Assembly (NCBI GenBank): GCA_028821635.1
Contig: JAPPDO010000022.1
Coordinates: forward strand, 1 to 5,517
Length of the DNA: 5,517 bases
Reading direction: 5' to 3'
DNA from: Ekhidna sp.
GTDB taxonomy: Bacteria > Bacteroidota > Bacteroidia > Cytophagales > Cyclobacteriaceae
Below the pieces are notes generated by a model. It saw only the letters and a list, made by a program, of their open reading frames with translations. It ran no database searches and had not been told where the DNA came from. The translations under genes were made by a program, and so were the position numbers. This document shows positions 4,896 to 5,517 of the stretch, one piece after another. Numbering within the stretch: the stretch's first letter is position 1; every line of letters begins with the position of its first letter.

Positions 4896-5517
4896 CTATT
4901 TGGGATTAAATATCTTGATGTCCAGTTCTCTTTCGTCGAATTTTCTTGCACTTTGAGCAATGGATACCCAATCTTTGATGCCGTGCTTTAGGAAAGCAAA
5001 GCGACCTTTTGCCGGGACTTTGCTAACGATTGTAATGAGATCAATTATTACCAAAACAAATCGCTTTATCCGGGCTTCTCTTTTATTGAGCACATTAATA
5101 GTAGTCTTACATTTGAAAATGACTTTAGAGTTATCTCTAAACGGGTTGCTTTTTAGGTTTTCCCGATCATGTCGAATCTTAGTCGTAGCCATAACAGCAA
5201 CTTTGAAGAGGTAATCTGAGACTCGACTAATATAGTTATTGTCCTCACCGTAATGAAAAAACATCGGATGAAAAATCCCCACTCTCTCAAGACAACGCCT
5301 TGAAATCATCCATGCAGCGGCATTTACGAAAGGAACGTCATAAAATCTCCTTAGTTTATTATCCGCATAGTCGCTCAGGAACGTTTTAGAGAATTCTTTC
5401 TTCATATAACCTTCGAAGCGGGCATCAAGCTCATTTCCTTTTCCGTTTAAATGAATTGGGGAGACAATTCCATACTCAGGTTTTTCATCCATGAACTGAA
5501 CAAGTTCTTCCACAGTA
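4896..5517 (-). CDS. Family 2 glycosyltransferase, N-terminus cut by window edge
   Basis: The last 206 residues are visible and the frame stays open through the right edge, so the GTG at 5513 is an internal valine codon rather than a start. YGIVSPIHL (visible residues 15-23) matches the strand after the DxD region of rhamnosyltransferase-like GT2 enzymes. VNAAAWMISRRCLERVGIF (64-82) followed by FFHYGEDNNYISRV (86-99, GED at positions 5241-5249) is the usual acceptor-side block of the family, where it commonly reads FFxYxEDxDxxxR. The nucleotide-binding N-terminus and DxD, probably about 90-100 residues, lie outside the window. The C-terminal tail (about 130-206) is basic and has one hydrophobic patch (about 152-164) that could be an amphipathic or membrane-touching helix. 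It is followed after one base by the ExoM-like gene and is surely in the same transcript. The sugar is unknown. Confidence 0.88.
   Translation of the reverse strand, partial: TVEELVQFMDEKPEYGIVSPIHLNGKGNELDARFEGYMKKEFSKTFLSDYADNKLRRFYDVPFVNAAAWMISRRCLERVGIFHPMFFHYGEDNNYISRVSDYLFKVAVMATTKIRHDRENLKSNPFRDNSKVIFKCKTTINVLNKREARIKRFVLVIIDLITIVSKVPAKGRFAFLKHGIKDWVSIAQSARKFDERELDIKIFNPK

Noticed and set aside
4960..5214. 84-codon plus-strand reading frame at the right end
   Set aside because: It is antisense to the partial GT2, whose VNAAAWM and FFHYGED motifs show the true frame.
1..5517. CRISPR arrays, tRNA or rRNA genes, insertion sequences or attachment sites
   Set aside because: No regularly spaced repeats, no tRNA-like cloverleaf or rRNA sequence, and no transposase or integrase frame was seen. 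Almost all the sequence is explained by glycan genes.

Overview
This 5.5 kb window reads as part of a bacterial surface-glycan or glycolipid locus. Five of the six genes are glycosyltransferases or a sugar-lipid membrane protein; the sixth is a small membrane-anchored coiled-coil protein. The host is probably a member of the Bacteroidota, perhaps Cytophagales. This rests on moderate-to-low GC, mostly absent Shine-Dalgarno sequences, a TAnnTTTG-type -7 promoter element before the central operon, and protein flavour. The lineage is an inference, not a database result.

Left block (minus strand, 1-1380): a DPM1/GtrB-type membrane GT2 (442-1380) is followed by an 11-nt-overlapping gene for a UPF0104/LPG_synthase_TM (AglD/YbhN-like) membrane protein, which runs off the left edge. 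Central block (plus strand, 1489-3968): a PIG-M-like multi-spanning GT-C enzyme, then a 112-aa coiled-coil protein with a C-terminal membrane anchor, then a bacterial relative of the PLOD/procollagen-type glycosyltransferase domain that also ends in a membrane segment. Right block (minus strand, 3965-5517): the C-terminal part of a GT2 enzyme, cut by the right edge, is followed after one base by an ExoM-like GT2. The right block converges on the central block and the two stop codons share TTAA.

A plausible joint scheme, by inference: the DPM1-like enzyme loads a sugar onto polyprenyl phosphate, the GT-C enzyme uses such a lipid-linked donor on the far side of the membrane, and the soluble or membrane-attached GT2 and PLOD-like enzymes build the glycan from nucleotide sugars on the cytoplasmic side. 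The specific glycan cannot be read from the sequence.

The least ordinary features are four. The first is the PLOD-type GT with a membrane tail beside a tail-anchored coiled-coil protein. The second is a 13-bp perfect inverted repeat that brackets the GT-C start codon, with a third copy 300 bp away. The third is a minus-strand intrinsic terminator buried in the coding end of the opposing gene. The fourth is a G8 tract in the DPM1-like gene.
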